This document shows positions 20,451 to 29,252 of a DNA stretch of 64,000 nucleotides, piece after piece. Position 1 is the stretch's first letter. Every line of letters starts with the position of its first letter. The notes beneath the pieces were generated by a model. It was not told where the DNA came from, did not search any database, and saw only the letters and a list, made by a program, of their open reading frames with translations. The stretch lies in the NCBI GenBank assembly GCA_035456105.1, contig DATIDV010000034.1, positions 1-64,000 of the forward strand, in the 5' to 3' direction. The DNA is from Viridibacterium sp035456105 (GTDB taxonomy: Bacteria > Pseudomonadota > Gammaproteobacteria > Burkholderiales > Rhodocyclaceae). The translations under genes were made by a program, and so were the position numbers.

Positions 20451-20860
20451 TGCAATCCTTGAATTCCTGCACCGTACAACGCGGCATTTTCTCGCTTCGC
20501 GAATGCGGCAACGCATCCACCGACACCTGCGCGCAATGCATGCGCCCGGTCTGCATGGAGCATGCGCACTATGGCGCCGAGCAGATCCTGTGTCCCCAAT
20601 GCTACGCCGCGTCATCGAAGGACAAGGCCGACGAGGATTCGGAGAGCGAAGATACGTCGGATTGGGATTCGCCCGGCTGGTCCGGACGCTGGAGCACCGA
20701 ATATCACAGCTCGCACGACTACGTGCCGATCAGCGCAGCCGGCGCGCACGATAGCTTCGATGACGTCGACCGCAATGCCTTTGCCACGCGCAGCGATGGT
20801 GCGCTGGACGACGAGGGAGACGACCGAGCCGGCTCATCGTCCGGGTTCTCCGACAGTTGA
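20450..20860 (+). CDS. Cysteine-rich zinc-ribbon/B-box-like small protein with acidic tail
   Basis: 136 residues, start ATG at 20450 with GGAG five bases upstream. The first 51 residues hold Cys7, Cys19, Cys27-x2-Cys30, Cys35-x2-His38, His40 and Cys48-x2-Cys51, spaced like a B-box or cross-brace zinc site. The rest is acidic and Ser/Asp-rich (DEDSESEDTSDWDS) and probably disordered. No signal peptide, so it is cytoplasmic, perhaps tethering partners at the membrane protein encoded before it. Both ends overlap neighbouring genes. The family is not recognised. Confidence 0.7.
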   Translation: MQSLNSCTVQRGIFSLRECGNASTDTCAQCMRPVCMEHAHYGAEQILCPQCYAASSKDKADEDSESEDTSDWDSPGWSGRWSTEYHSSHDYVPISAAGAHDSFDDVDRNAFATRSDGALDDEGDDRAGSSSGFSDS

Positions 20861-22059
20861 ACAGCGCGCACCAGCCCCCCTCGCGCACGCCGCACCTCGT
20901 GTGGCTGACGGAAAACCATCCGCCGGCCAACGGTGGCATGGCCGTGTCATGCGACCGCATCGTGCGTGGCCTGCGCGATGCGGGTGTCGTGGTCGACGTG
21001 ATTCACTTCACGCGGCAAGCTGTCTCGACACCGCGCTTTGAAACACAACGCAACGGCCGCTACCTCGCTTTCCCTGTCGGTGATGACGCATCCCACGCGC
21101 TGAATGTGCTGTTCGAGCGACTGGACAGCGATGCACGACGCGAGGCGTTCACGCACGTCGTGGCCTTCGGTGGCAATCTGCCCCTGCTTGCTGCGCCCAC
21201 CTTTGCAGCCTGGCTGAACGTACCGCTGATCACGCTGTTTCGCGGCAACGACTTCGACGCGGCCATCTTCTCGCCGCAGCGCAGAGGCATCGTGCGCGAG
21301 GCTATCGAACGCGCTGCACGTGTCGGTGTGGTGAGCCGCGACAAGGGGCGACGCATCAGTGCCCTGCATCCGTCCGCGCAAGTCATGTGGACCCCCAACA
21401 GCATCGACCTCGAAGACTGGTCACCCCTGCCCTCCGACCGCATGCAAGCCTCTCGATGGCGCGACCACGATGTCGGCACGGAGCAGCGCGTGCTGGGCCT
21501 CTTCGGCCAGATCAAATCAAAGAAGGGCGGACTGCAACTCGTCGAATCGCTCGCCACATCGGGCTTCGCCGAACGTTTCCATCTGCTGCTCGTCGGTGAT
21601 CTCGAAGAAGAAATCCACGCACGTCTGGCCGATGAAGCCTTGCCCATCGCACACACAGCCCTGCCATTCGCGGATCGCTACAGCTTGCTTCCGCACTACT
21701 GCGCCTGCGATGCCGTCGCCATCCCGAGCTTCTACGACGGCATGCCCAATGTCCTGCTGGAGGCCATGGGTCTGGGCATTCCGCTTGTCGCCTCCACGGC
21801 GGGCGGCATGGGTGACATTCTCATCGACGGCCAACATGGTTTCCTGTTTCACCCCGGAGATCCGCATGGCTGCCGACACGCGCTGGCGCGCCTTGCCGAG
21901 ACGTCGACAGCAGACCTGCAACGCATGGGTGAAGCCTGCTTGCGCACAGCCGGGCTTTTCCACCCGGCCCGCGAGACGGACAGCTACCTGAGCCTGCTGC
22001 ACGAAACCATGCCCGATTCCGTCTCCAATGCAGTGCCCCACTCGAAGGATGTCGAATGA
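20857..22059 (+). CDS. Glycosyltransferase, GT4 family (second)
   Basis: 400 residues from a TTG start whose last two bases form the TGA of the previous gene (TTGA overlap). The N-terminal half has LTENHPPANGGMAVSCDRIVRGL, a GT4-type glycine motif. The C-terminal half has LFGQIKSKKGGLQLVESL and the donor-binding motif SFYDGMPNVLLEAMGLGIPLV, followed by GGMGDILIDGQHGFLF. It shares only the fold with the first transferase in the operon, so it probably adds a different sugar. The stop overlaps the lipoprotein start (ATGA). Confidence 0.85.
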   Translation: MNSAHQPPSRTPHLVWLTENHPPANGGMAVSCDRIVRGLRDAGVVVDVIHFTRQAVSTPRFETQRNGRYLAFPVGDDASHALNVLFERLDSDARREAFTHVVAFGGNLPLLAAPTFAAWLNVPLITLFRGNDFDAAIFSPQRRGIVREAIERAARVGVVSRDKGRRISALHPSAQVMWTPNSIDLEDWSPLPSDRMQASRWRDHDVGTEQRVLGLFGQIKSKKGGLQLVESLATSGFAERFHLLLVGDLEEEIHARLADEALPIAHTALPFADRYSLLPHYCACDAVAIPSFYDGMPNVLLEAMGLGIPLVASTAGGMGDILIDGQHGFLFHPGDPHGCRHALARLAETSTADLQRMGEACLRTAGLFHPARETDSYLSLLHETMPDSVSNAVPHSKDVE

Positions 22060-22739
22060 ATCCAATGCTACGCACATGCGCGCTGCTCACGCTGACTTCA
22101 ACCATGTTGGCGTTGGTCGCATGCCAGAAAACGGAAGACGCGTCCGCAGCTCCCGTCAATGCCGCCAGTGCCGCCGCAGCAAGCACGGCGCGCAGCGTCA
22201 GCTCGGCCGATGACTCGACGACGCTGCGCATCGTCGATGCCTCGGGCACGGCACTCGTCGTCCTGAAGCCGCACGACATGGAAGTCCGCTTCGGCAATGG
22301 CGACAAGGCGAGAACCTTGCACGCCCAATCGCAGGATGACGGCAAACGCAAATACGCACGACAAGGCGAAGGCGTGGTGATGGAGGTCAAGCCTGGCGAT
22401 GATGGCTTCAAGCTGCGCAGCCGGGACGCCCACCTGCTGTGGAAACTCAAGCTCAAGGACAGCAGCATCAAGATCAGCGACAACGAAGAGAACGCCAGAG
22501 CAATCACGCTGAAGATCAATGGCAATCGCATCGAGGTGGCGGACAACGGCAAGGCGCTGGGTGAAGTGAATTTTGATGGCGACAAGTCGCGCGCGCGAGT
22601 GACCGATGCTGCCGACAAGACCGTGGCGACGGTACAGGCGAAGAAGAATTCGGCCGCATTCGGTTTGCTGCTCGCCACACGCATTCCCGAGGCCGAGCGC
22701 GCCGTGCTGGCGCTGGAACTGCTCGCCCGCGATCTCTGA
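22056..22739 (+). CDS. Predicted lipoprotein of the glycan operon
   Basis: 227 residues with a lipoprotein signal peptide ending LALVAC (Cys23), then an Ala/Ser-rich linker. The body is beta-rich and looks repetitive: TLRIVDASGTALVVLKPHDM, KLRSRDAHLLWKLKLKDSSI, and RIEVADNGKALGEVNFDGDK. I do not recognise the family. It is probably anchored in the outer or inner membrane facing the periplasm. The four-base overlap with the glycosyltransferase gene shows it belongs to the operon and may handle the glycan after export (inference). Confidence 0.75.
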   Translation: MNPMLRTCALLTLTSTMLALVACQKTEDASAAPVNAASAAAASTARSVSSADDSTTLRIVDASGTALVVLKPHDMEVRFGNGDKARTLHAQSQDDGKRKYARQGEGVVMEVKPGDDGFKLRSRDAHLLWKLKLKDSSIKISDNEENARAITLKINGNRIEVADNGKALGEVNFDGDKSRARVTDAADKTVATVQAKKNSAAFGLLLATRIPEAERAVLALELLARDL

Positions 22740-22749
22740 AGCACGCCCC

Positions 22750-23631
22750 GTGGCAAGTCCGGCACCTGTCCTCTATTACGCATTCGGCGGCGGTCTCGGA
22801 CACCAGACGCGCGCGCTGGCTGTACGCCATACGCTGGGCCTGCAGTGCGATTTCGTGATGCTGAGCGCAGCGCCTGCAACACGGGATCAGACCGTCACGC
22901 ATTGGCTCGCCCCCACCGGACTGGAAGAAGATCCCGTTGCCTTCCGCGCCTGGATCAGCGAGATCATCCGGCATTTCCAGCCGAAGCAATTTTTCGTCGA
23001 TGCCTTTCCGGCCGGCATTCTCGGCGAGCTCTGTGACTTCCCCTGGCCGCCCGGACTCGAACTGATCCACGTCGCACGGATCCTGCGCTGGGACTGCTAT
23101 GCCGAACTGATACGCGGAACACCGCCTCGCTACACACAGACCTGGCTTGTTGAAGAGATTTCACAGCAACACCTTCAGGCCGTCAGGGCAATGTCCATTC
23201 GCACTACCTCGCTATCACTCAAATGTTCGCCAGTGGACTCGCTCAGCGATGAATCCCGCGCGGTCGCTCGCAGATGGGCTGAACACGGCAAACCTGTGTG
23301 GCTGATCGTTCACTCCGGCCCGGACGAGGAGACCGCCGAGTTGCTGGCCTATGCGCGCGAATGCGCTGCGCAGGAAAACACCAAACCGCGTTTCGCCGTC
23401 GTCTCCCCGGGCACACCGCTGCCCGACGAGTCGGACATCGAACGCATTGATCTGCAACCCGCCAGTGCGCTATTCCCGTTCGCAGCACGCATCGTCACCG
23501 CGTGCGGTTTCAATTCGATGCAGCAGACAGCTCCGTGGCGTGAGCGGCACCTGTGCATGCCCTTTGCGCGGCGCTTCGACGATCAGTTCCTGCGGCGCAA
23601 ACACGCGCTTGAAGTATCAGCTTCGCGCTAG
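22750..23631 (+). CDS. GT-B glycosyltransferase-like protein (GT28/MurG-like fold)
   Basis: 293 residues from the GTG at 22750; open frame continues upstream inside the lipoprotein gene but is not coding. The start of the protein has YYAFGGGLGHQTRALAVRHT, the GGxGHxTR loop of MurG/UGT-like enzymes. The C-terminal part has DLQPASALFPFAARIVTACGFNSMQQ, resembling the NDP-sugar contact where such enzymes watch for an accessible acceptor. It is shorter than MurG (about 350). It is likely the third transferase of this operon. Its 3' end overlaps the convergent MFS gene by 15 bases. Confidence 0.7.
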   Translation: MASPAPVLYYAFGGGLGHQTRALAVRHTLGLQCDFVMLSAAPATRDQTVTHWLAPTGLEEDPVAFRAWISEIIRHFQPKQFFVDAFPAGILGELCDFPWPPGLELIHVARILRWDCYAELIRGTPPRYTQTWLVEEISQQHLQAVRAMSIRTTSLSLKCSPVDSLSDESRAVARRWAEHGKPVWLIVHSGPDEETAELLAYARECAAQENTKPRFAVVSPGTPLPDESDIERIDLQPASALFPFAARIVTACGFNSMQQTAPWRERHLCMPFARRFDDQFLRRKHALEVSASR

Positions 23632-24867
23632 GGGCGGCAACCAGCGCCACGCAGCAAGGCCCAGCAACACGCAGGTCACGCCAATGCCAACAAAGATCGG
23701 CACCAGCCCGAACGCATCCCCGGCCTGCCCGATCAGGATCGTGCCCACCGGTGCCAGCGCAATCGTCAGGAAACGCATGCTCGTCACCATGCGGCCGAGC
23801 AAGGCATCGGGTGTCACCGCCTGACGCAAGCTCAGGTAATTGACGACGTACATCGCCGCGCCACAATCCATCACCATCAGGGCCACACCCGCAGCCCAGT
23901 TGGCATGCGCCATGTGCAGCGACGGCAAGGCGTAGAGCACGTAGCCACAGCCCCCCAGCACCACGCCAAAGACCAGCGTGCCGCGAATACCGAAGCGCCG
24001 TTCCATGCGATGCGCCAGCGCCGCGCCCACCAGACCGCCAATCGCCCCCAGCGCGTTGATCAACGCTATGTCGCCGGCATTCAACTGCAAGTTGCGCGCG
24101 GCGTGCAGCACATAGAGCGCCTTGAAACTGTCATTGAGCGGAATCCATACGGCCACAACCCACACCAGCCCGCGCAGCATCGGCGTGCGCCAGATAAGCC
24201 GCAAACCCTCCCACACTTCACTCAGCACACTGGCCCGCGCAGCCTTGCTGCCCACCTCGTCCGAACGAATCCGCCAGATCAGCCAGGCCGACATCAGAAA
24301 GCTCGCTGCGTCAGCCGTGATCGCCAGCGGCGCGCCGACGAGGGCAACCAGCGCAGCCGCCAATGCCGGCCCCACAACCATCGAAGCCGAAGCCGCCGCT
24401 GACAATTTGCTATTTGCCAAGACCAGGCGCTCACGCCCGACCAGGTTCGTGATGAATACCTGCAACGCCGAGCCACCGATGGCCTCATTGGTCGACACCA
24501 TCGCACCCACCAGCCACAACAAGGGCAGGCTCAGGAAGCCGCCCATGAAAGCAATCGGCACCAACGCCAGTCCGGCCGCCGCAAACAGATCAAAGCTGAT
24601 CGCCAGACGCCGCTTGCGCGAGCGGTCTATCCACACACCGGCGGGCAGCCCCAGCACGAAGGGCAGCAGCTGACAGGCCGCCAGCACGCCCATGTCGCTC
24701 GCCGAGGCATGCAGCAATTGCACGGCAGTCAGAGGCAAAGCCATCTGCGTGACGGCCGTGCCGAGCACCGACAGCGTATTGGCTTGAAACACACGCATGA
24801 AATCGCGGTCGCGCCACAGGCTGCCGGCAGGCGCTAAGCGGCTCAGGATCGATTGGAAATATTGCAT
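23617..24867 (-). CDS. MFS exporter (EntS/MFS_3 type)
   Basis: A polytopic transporter with about 12 hydrophobic segments. The start FQANTLSVLGTAVTQMALPL, loop LPAGVWIDRSRKRRL between TM2 and TM3 (motif A-like) and the SLRQAVTPDALLGRM loop are characteristic of the MFS_3 group that includes the enterobactin exporter EntS. 416 residues from the ATG at 24867; an ATG at 24936 would extend it by 23 residues of unlikely sequence. Neither has a good ribosome site. It lies convergent to the glycan operon. The cargo is unknown; the NRPS product 9 kb away is one possible substrate (speculative). Confidence 0.85.
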   Translation of the reverse strand: MQYFQSILSRLAPAGSLWRDRDFMRVFQANTLSVLGTAVTQMALPLTAVQLLHASASDMGVLAACQLLPFVLGLPAGVWIDRSRKRRLAISFDLFAAAGLALVPIAFMGGFLSLPLLWLVGAMVSTNEAIGGSALQVFITNLVGRERLVLANSKLSAAASASMVVGPALAAALVALVGAPLAITADAASFLMSAWLIWRIRSDEVGSKAARASVLSEVWEGLRLIWRTPMLRGLVWVVAVWIPLNDSFKALYVLHAARNLQLNAGDIALINALGAIGGLVGAALAHRMERRFGIRGTLVFGVVLGGCGYVLYALPSLHMAHANWAAGVALMVMDCGAAMYVVNYLSLRQAVTPDALLGRMVTSMRFLTIALAPVGTILIGQAGDAFGLVPIFVGIGVTCVLLGLAAWRWLPPLARS

Positions 24868-25009
24868 GGAGAGGAACAAACAGCGGCACTGCACGGGGTC
24901 GCCGATCCTACCCGAACGCGGAAGACTTGGAACCAATGCGCAGGCAATGCTCTAATTGGGGATCAAGTCAGCAATGACTCGCCCTCATTTTCGTTCTCGA
25001 TTGAGCATC

Positions 25010-26287
25010 ATGGACATAAAGCAATACATGGAACAGGTCGGCAAACAGGCGCGCGCCGCATCGCGCCTCGTCGCAGCCGCCTCCACCGACGCCAAGAACA
25101 CCGCCCTCAACGCCATGGCCGCGAAGATCCGCGAGCGCCAGGCAGAACTGCTCGCCGCCAACGAACGCGATCTCGCGCAGGCCCGCGCCGAGGGCCTCGA
25201 AGCCTCTCTGATCGACCGCCTCACGCTCACCGCCAAGGGCGTGGAGAGCATGGCGCAAGGCCTCGAACAGATTGCCTCGCTGCCCGATCCGGTCGGCGAG
25301 ATTACCAATGTGAAACGGCGCCCCTCCGGCATCCAGGTCGGGCACATGCGCGTGCCGCTGGGCGTGATCGGCATCATTTACGAAGCGCGCCCGAACGTAA
25401 CGGCTGATGCGGCCGGCTTGTGCCTGAAGAGCGGCAACGCCGCCATCCTGCGCGGCGGCAAGGAAGCCCTGCATTGCAACCAGGCCATCGCCGCCTGCGT
25501 GCGTGCCGGCCTCGCTGCGGCAGGTCTGCCTGAAACCTCAGTGCAGGTCATCGAGACGACCGACCGCGCAGCCGTCGGTGAACTCATCACCATGCCGCAA
25601 TACGTGGACGTGATCGTGCCGCGCGGCGGCAAGGGCCTCATCGAACGCATCAGCAAGGATGCACGCGTGCCGGTCATCAAACATCTCGACGGCAACTGTC
25701 ACGTCTACATCGACGACGATGCAGATGAAGTGAAGATCCTGCCCATCGTCGAGAATTCGAAGACGCAGCGTTACGGCACCTGCAATACGGCCGAAGGCCT
25801 GCTGATTGCACGCAGCGTTGCCAAGCGCTTCCTGCCCGCCATCGGCAAGATGCTCGCCGGCAAGGGCGTAGAAATGCGTGGCTGCGCAGAGTCCTTGGCC
25901 ATCCTGCGCGAAGCCGGCATCGACAATGCAAAACTCGTCGCCGCCACCGAGCAGGACTGGTTCGAGGAATATCTCGCGCCCGTCATTGCAGTGAAGGTCG
26001 TCGACGGCCTCAATGCAGCCATCGACCACATCAACACCTACAGCTCGCAGCACACCGACAGCATAGTCAGCGAGAACTACACGAAGGCGATGCGCTTCCT
26101 GCGCGAGGTGGATTCCGCCTCGGTCATGGTGAATGCCTCGACCCGTTTCGCCGATGGTTTCGAGTATGGTCTCGGCGCCGAGATCGGAATTTCAACGGAC
26201 AAGATCCACGCACGCGGCCCGGTCGGCCTCGAGGGCCTGACATCCCAGAAATGGATCGTGTTCGGCAACGGCGAAGTTCGCAAATAG
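25010..26287 (+). CDS. proA: Gamma-glutamyl phosphate reductase (glutamate-5-semialdehyde dehydrogenase)
   Basis: The second step of proline biosynthesis, NADPH-dependent reduction of gamma-glutamyl phosphate. An aldehyde-dehydrogenase fold with the catalytic cysteine in YGTCNTAEG, preceding KHLDGNCHVYIDDDAD, both diagnostic of ProA. 425 residues from the ATG at 25010, which matches the family N-terminus MDIKQYMEQVGKQAR; an upstream in-frame start at 24956 would add non-homologous residues. In related bacteria proA follows holA; here the glycan operon and MFS gene separate them. Confidence 0.95.
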   Translation: MDIKQYMEQVGKQARAASRLVAAASTDAKNTALNAMAAKIRERQAELLAANERDLAQARAEGLEASLIDRLTLTAKGVESMAQGLEQIASLPDPVGEITNVKRRPSGIQVGHMRVPLGVIGIIYEARPNVTADAAGLCLKSGNAAILRGGKEALHCNQAIAACVRAGLAAAGLPETSVQVIETTDRAAVGELITMPQYVDVIVPRGGKGLIERISKDARVPVIKHLDGNCHVYIDDDADEVKILPIVENSKTQRYGTCNTAEGLLIARSVAKRFLPAIGKMLAGKGVEMRGCAESLAILREAGIDNAKLVAATEQDWFEEYLAPVIAVKVVDGLNAAIDHINTYSSQHTDSIVSENYTKAMRFLREVDSASVMVNASTRFADGFEYGLGAEIGISTDKIHARGPVGLEGLTSQKWIVFGNGEVRK

Positions 26288-26298
26288 AAAGGTAATGA

Positions 26299-26517
26299 AT
26301 GCTGGATAACCAGACACTGGGCATTGTGTGTGTCACTGCAGGAATAGCTCTGCCGCTGCTGGCCTGGACGTTTTTCCGCAAAGACGAATACAAGTTTTTC
26401 ACCTTTGCGCCGTTCAATGAAGCGCACAAATACATGCGCGCGCCCGGTGGCGTGATCTGGTGGACCGGCATCGCCATCCTATGCGTCGGCATCTTCAACT
26501 GCTGGGCTGCGCCCTGA
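26299..26517 (+). CDS. Small membrane protein, two TM helices (72 aa)
   Basis: It starts at ATG 26299 with AAGG six bases upstream, eleven bases after proA. Two hydrophobic segments are visible (LGIVCVTAGIALPLLAWTFF and VIWWTGIAILCVGIFNCWA) joined by a basic/aromatic loop. I do not recognise the family. The good ribosome site, short spacing and codon usage support a real gene co-transcribed with proA. Confidence 0.65.
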   Translation: MLDNQTLGIVCVTAGIALPLLAWTFFRKDEYKFFTFAPFNEAHKYMRAPGGVIWWTGIAILCVGIFNCWAAP

Positions 26518-26609
26518 GCATCTGAGGGTGTGCGGCAACTTGGCAGCACCTGATCTTTGCTGAACAATCAGCCAGGCGTTCGCATCAGGACGCACTACAG
26601 GAGACAGGT

Positions 26610-27206
26610 ATGACCGCAGGATCAAAGCACATTTCAATCAAGATCGTATTGGCATCGCTGTGGGTGCTGACCTCGTCACTCCCCGCACGTGCGCTGGATC
26701 TCGCCAGCGCGCATTTCGACGACAAGACCAGCGTCGCGGCGAGCGAACTGACCCTTAACGGCGCGGGCATTCGCACCAAGCTGCTCTTCAAGGTTTATGC
26801 CATAGGCCTTTACCTGCCACAAAAAACTGAAGGTGCCGATGCCGTGCTCGCCAGCAAGGGTCCGCGTCGCATCCAGATCGTCACCTTGCGTGACCTGACG
26901 GCCGAACAACTGACAGATGCCTTCGTCGAAGCGCTCAACGCCAATCACTCCGAACAGGAGATGAGCAAACTCGCAGCCCGTGTCGATCGTTTCCGCACAA
27001 CTATGTTGTCCATCGGCAAAACTGCCGAAAAAACCGTGATTCGCCTCGATTATCTGCCAGCAAGCGGCACGCGCCTGACCGTTGGCAATGAGCAGAAAGG
27101 CAGCGACATCGCGGGCGAGGATTTCTACTTGGCCTTGCTTCGTATCTGGCTGGGCAATGCGCCCGCACAACCGGATATCAAGGAAAAACTAGCGGGCAAG
27201 AATTGA
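26610..27206 (+). CDS. Chalcone-isomerase-like periplasmic protein
   Basis: 198 residues with a Sec signal peptide (IVLASLWVLTSSLPARA). The mature part follows the bacterial chalcone isomerase-like pattern: LTLNGAGIRTKLLFKVYAIGLYLPQK, a region of TLRDLTAEQLTDAFVEALNAN, and a C-terminal GEDFYLALLRIWLGNAPAQP. Bacterial members lack proven isomerase activity and are of unknown role. GGAG lies eight bases upstream of the ATG. It stands between the proA group and ogt. Confidence 0.8.
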   Translation: MTAGSKHISIKIVLASLWVLTSSLPARALDLASAHFDDKTSVAASELTLNGAGIRTKLLFKVYAIGLYLPQKTEGADAVLASKGPRRIQIVTLRDLTAEQLTDAFVEALNANHSEQEMSKLAARVDRFRTTMLSIGKTAEKTVIRLDYLPASGTRLTVGNEQKGSDIAGEDFYLALLRIWLGNAPAQPDIKEKLAGKN

Positions 27207-27246
27207 TATTGAAAACACCAGAATACCTCGACGGCGCATTACTGAA

Positions 27247-27750
27247 TTGACGACAGAACTCCTCGACTTCTCCCCTACGGATTTCGCAGCCATTCTTCCG
27301 CTGCCATGCTGCCGTCTAGGTATCCGAACCGATGCAAGTGGAGAGCTGGACTCGATTTACTTTCTGCCCCCCACGACACCTCTGCGCGCATTTGCGGGAA
27401 GTGACGGCCCGGTCAAAACACTGGAGCACGCGCTGGCCCGGTGGATGGAAAATCCCGCTCAGAAATTCGATTTTCCTGTTCTGAATCGCGGCACCCCATT
27501 CCAGCGACGTGTCTGGCAAGCCATAGCTGAAATCCCGGCGGGCGAGATTCGAACCTATGGCGAATTGAGTGCGAGTATTGGCGGCACCGCACGCGCAGTC
27601 GGACAAGCTTGCGGTGCCAATCCATTTCCGATTGTCGTGCCCTGCCACCGTGTCGTAGCCAAGACCGGCATCGGCGGCTTTGCCAATGCCCGTGACGGCT
27701 GGTTGCTGGAGACCAAGCGCTGGCTGCTCAAACACGAAGGCGTGCTGTGA
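27247..27750 (+). CDS. ogt: Methylated-DNA--[protein]-cysteine S-methyltransferase
   Basis: A suicide DNA repair enzyme removing O6-methylguanine. The acceptor motif PCHRVV is present with the helix-turn-helix region GTPFQRRVWQAIAEIPAGEIRTYGEL upstream and GGFANARDGWLLETKRWLL downstream. 167 residues from a TTG start at 27247. The last bases overlap the xerD GTG (GTGA), so the two genes are translationally coupled. Confidence 0.92.
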   Translation: MTTELLDFSPTDFAAILPLPCCRLGIRTDASGELDSIYFLPPTTPLRAFAGSDGPVKTLEHALARWMENPAQKFDFPVLNRGTPFQRRVWQAIAEIPAGEIRTYGELSASIGGTARAVGQACGANPFPIVVPCHRVVAKTGIGGFANARDGWLLETKRWLLKHEGVL

Positions 27751-28664
27751 CAGGCGAAATCCCCGCCACACTTGCCGCAGCCGATTCAACCGCTATCGAC
27801 GAATTCGCAGACAGCCTGTGGCTGCAGGACGGATTATCGAAAAACACGCTCGACGCCTATCGCTCTGATCTGTCCTTGTTTGCCCTGTGGCTGGCGCCGC
27901 GCCAGCAAACGCTGCTTGAGGCCAGCAATGCGCATATTTCAGACTACCTCGGCGAATTAAGCAGCACGCATCGCGCCACAACCCAGCGCCGGGTACTGGC
28001 TGCACTGCGCCGCTTTTATCGCCTGCAGCTCGCAGAGAATCGCATTGCCTGCGATCCGACCGTTCAAACGGATTCTCCGCTGGCCCCACAACGCTTCCCG
28101 AAAACACTCAGCGAATCACAGGTCGAAGCCCTACTCGCTGCGCCGGATATCAGCACGCCACAGGGGCTGCGCGATCGTGCCATGTTTGAAACGATTTACG
28201 CCACCGGCCTGCGCGTTTCCGAGCTCGTTGAATTGAAGATATTCGAGATGGATTTACAGTCCGGCTTGGTGCGCATCATCGGCAAAGGCAGCAAGGAGCG
28301 CCTCGTACCGCTCGGCGAATGGGCCATCGAATGCATAAATCGCTATCTCCGTGAAGCCCGGCCAGTACTGATGAAGGCACCGTGCGAAGCCGTATTCCTC
28401 AGCCGGCTCGGTCGCGGCATGACGCGCCAGATGTTCTGGCAAATCGTCAAACGACATGCCATTCAGGCGGGCATCGACGCGGCCAGCATTTCCCCGCATA
28501 CCCTGCGCCATGCTTTTGCCACGCACTTGCTCAATCACGGCGCCGATCTGCGCGTCGTGCAATTGCTGCTCGGCCATTCGGATATATCAACGACGCAGAT
28601 ATACACGCATGTAGCAAGCGAACGCTTGAAGAAACTGCACGCGGTCCATCACCCACGCGGTTGA
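27747..28664 (+). CDS. xerD: Tyrosine recombinase XerD
   Basis: A site-specific recombinase resolving chromosome dimers with XerC at dif. 305 residues, GTG start. Catalytic residues are Arg156 (TGLRVSEL), Lys180/183 (GKGSKERL), His251 and Arg254 (HTLRHAFATH), His277 (LLGHSDIS) and Tyr286 (IYTHV). An N-terminal SAM-like core-binding domain (about 15-105) precedes them. Length and motifs match housekeeping XerD rather than an integron or phage integrase, and the gene is in an ordinary housekeeping context. Confidence 0.93.
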   Translation: MTGEIPATLAAADSTAIDEFADSLWLQDGLSKNTLDAYRSDLSLFALWLAPRQQTLLEASNAHISDYLGELSSTHRATTQRRVLAALRRFYRLQLAENRIACDPTVQTDSPLAPQRFPKTLSESQVEALLAAPDISTPQGLRDRAMFETIYATGLRVSELVELKIFEMDLQSGLVRIIGKGSKERLVPLGEWAIECINRYLREARPVLMKAPCEAVFLSRLGRGMTRQMFWQIVKRHAIQAGIDAASISPHTLRHAFATHLLNHGADLRVVQLLLGHSDISTTQIYTHVASERLKKLHAVHHPRG

Positions 28665-28827
28665 ATCAGGAGGGGATTGCCTGATATGGATAATGCTTTG
28701 CATTTTCGGGACATTTATCTGAAAATACTCGACAAATATAAAAAAACAGATTCGCTCCTGCAAACAAGGCCTCGCAACAGACTTTGAAACACGCGAAAAT
28801 TCGGCTAATCCAGACAAGGAAAACAAC

Positions 28828-29184
28828 ATGGTACTGAGCAAGCTCTCGCTTTCCGAACTCAATCGTCAAAAGGCGCGCATCGAAGCAGAGATCGCGCGCC
28901 GTTCACAAAACTCCAAGCGCGACCTGCTCAAGAAGGTACAGAAACTGGCCAACGACGCTGGCGTCCCGCTGAGCGAATTGCTGGGTACCAAGTTGCCGAA
29001 GGCGACAAAGCCCGCCAAGGCTGCTGCGCCTAAGAAGCCCCGTGGCGGCAAGGGCAAGGTTGCCCCGAAATACAGCAACCCGGCCGACGCCTCGCAAACC
29101 TGGACCGGTCGTGGTCGCCAGCCGCTGTGGGTTTCCGGTTATGTAGCCTCTGGCAAGCCAATTACCGATCTGCTGATCAAGTAA
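28828..29184 (+). CDS. H-NS family nucleoid-associated protein (118 aa)
   Basis: A DNA-binding protein that silences AT-rich, often foreign, DNA. The N-terminal coiled-coil oligomerisation region (LSELNRQKARIEAEIARRSQ) is joined by a Lys/Ala/Pro linker to the C-terminal DNA-binding motif KYSNPADASQTWTGRGRQPL, typical of the beta-proteobacterial H-NS group (BpH3/Bv3F type). AAGGAAA lies upstream of the ATG. The 160 bases before it are markedly AT-rich, consistent with autoregulation. Confidence 0.92.
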   Translation: MVLSKLSLSELNRQKARIEAEIARRSQNSKRDLLKKVQKLANDAGVPLSELLGTKLPKATKPAKAAAPKKPRGGKGKVAPKYSNPADASQTWTGRGRQPLWVSGYVASGKPITDLLIK

Positions 29185-29204
29185 ATCGGCATTGAATTAA
29201 AAAA

Positions 29205-29237
29205 GCCGCGCAGATCGAATCTGTGCGGCTTTTTTTT
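29205..29237. terminator. Bidirectional terminator between the H-NS gene and folB
   Basis: GCCGCGCAGAT (29205-29215) pairs with ATCTGTGCGGC (29219-29229) around a three-base loop, with A-rich sequence on the left and a T-run on the right. It can stop transcription of the H-NS gene rightward and of folB leftward. Confidence 0.9.
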
Positions 29238-29252
29238 ATTGCGTGGGAAAGG

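Noticed and set aside
27747..28664. Tyrosine recombinase as sign of a mobile element
   Set aside because: Length, motifs and the housekeeping neighbours fit chromosomal XerD; no attachment-site repeats next to it.
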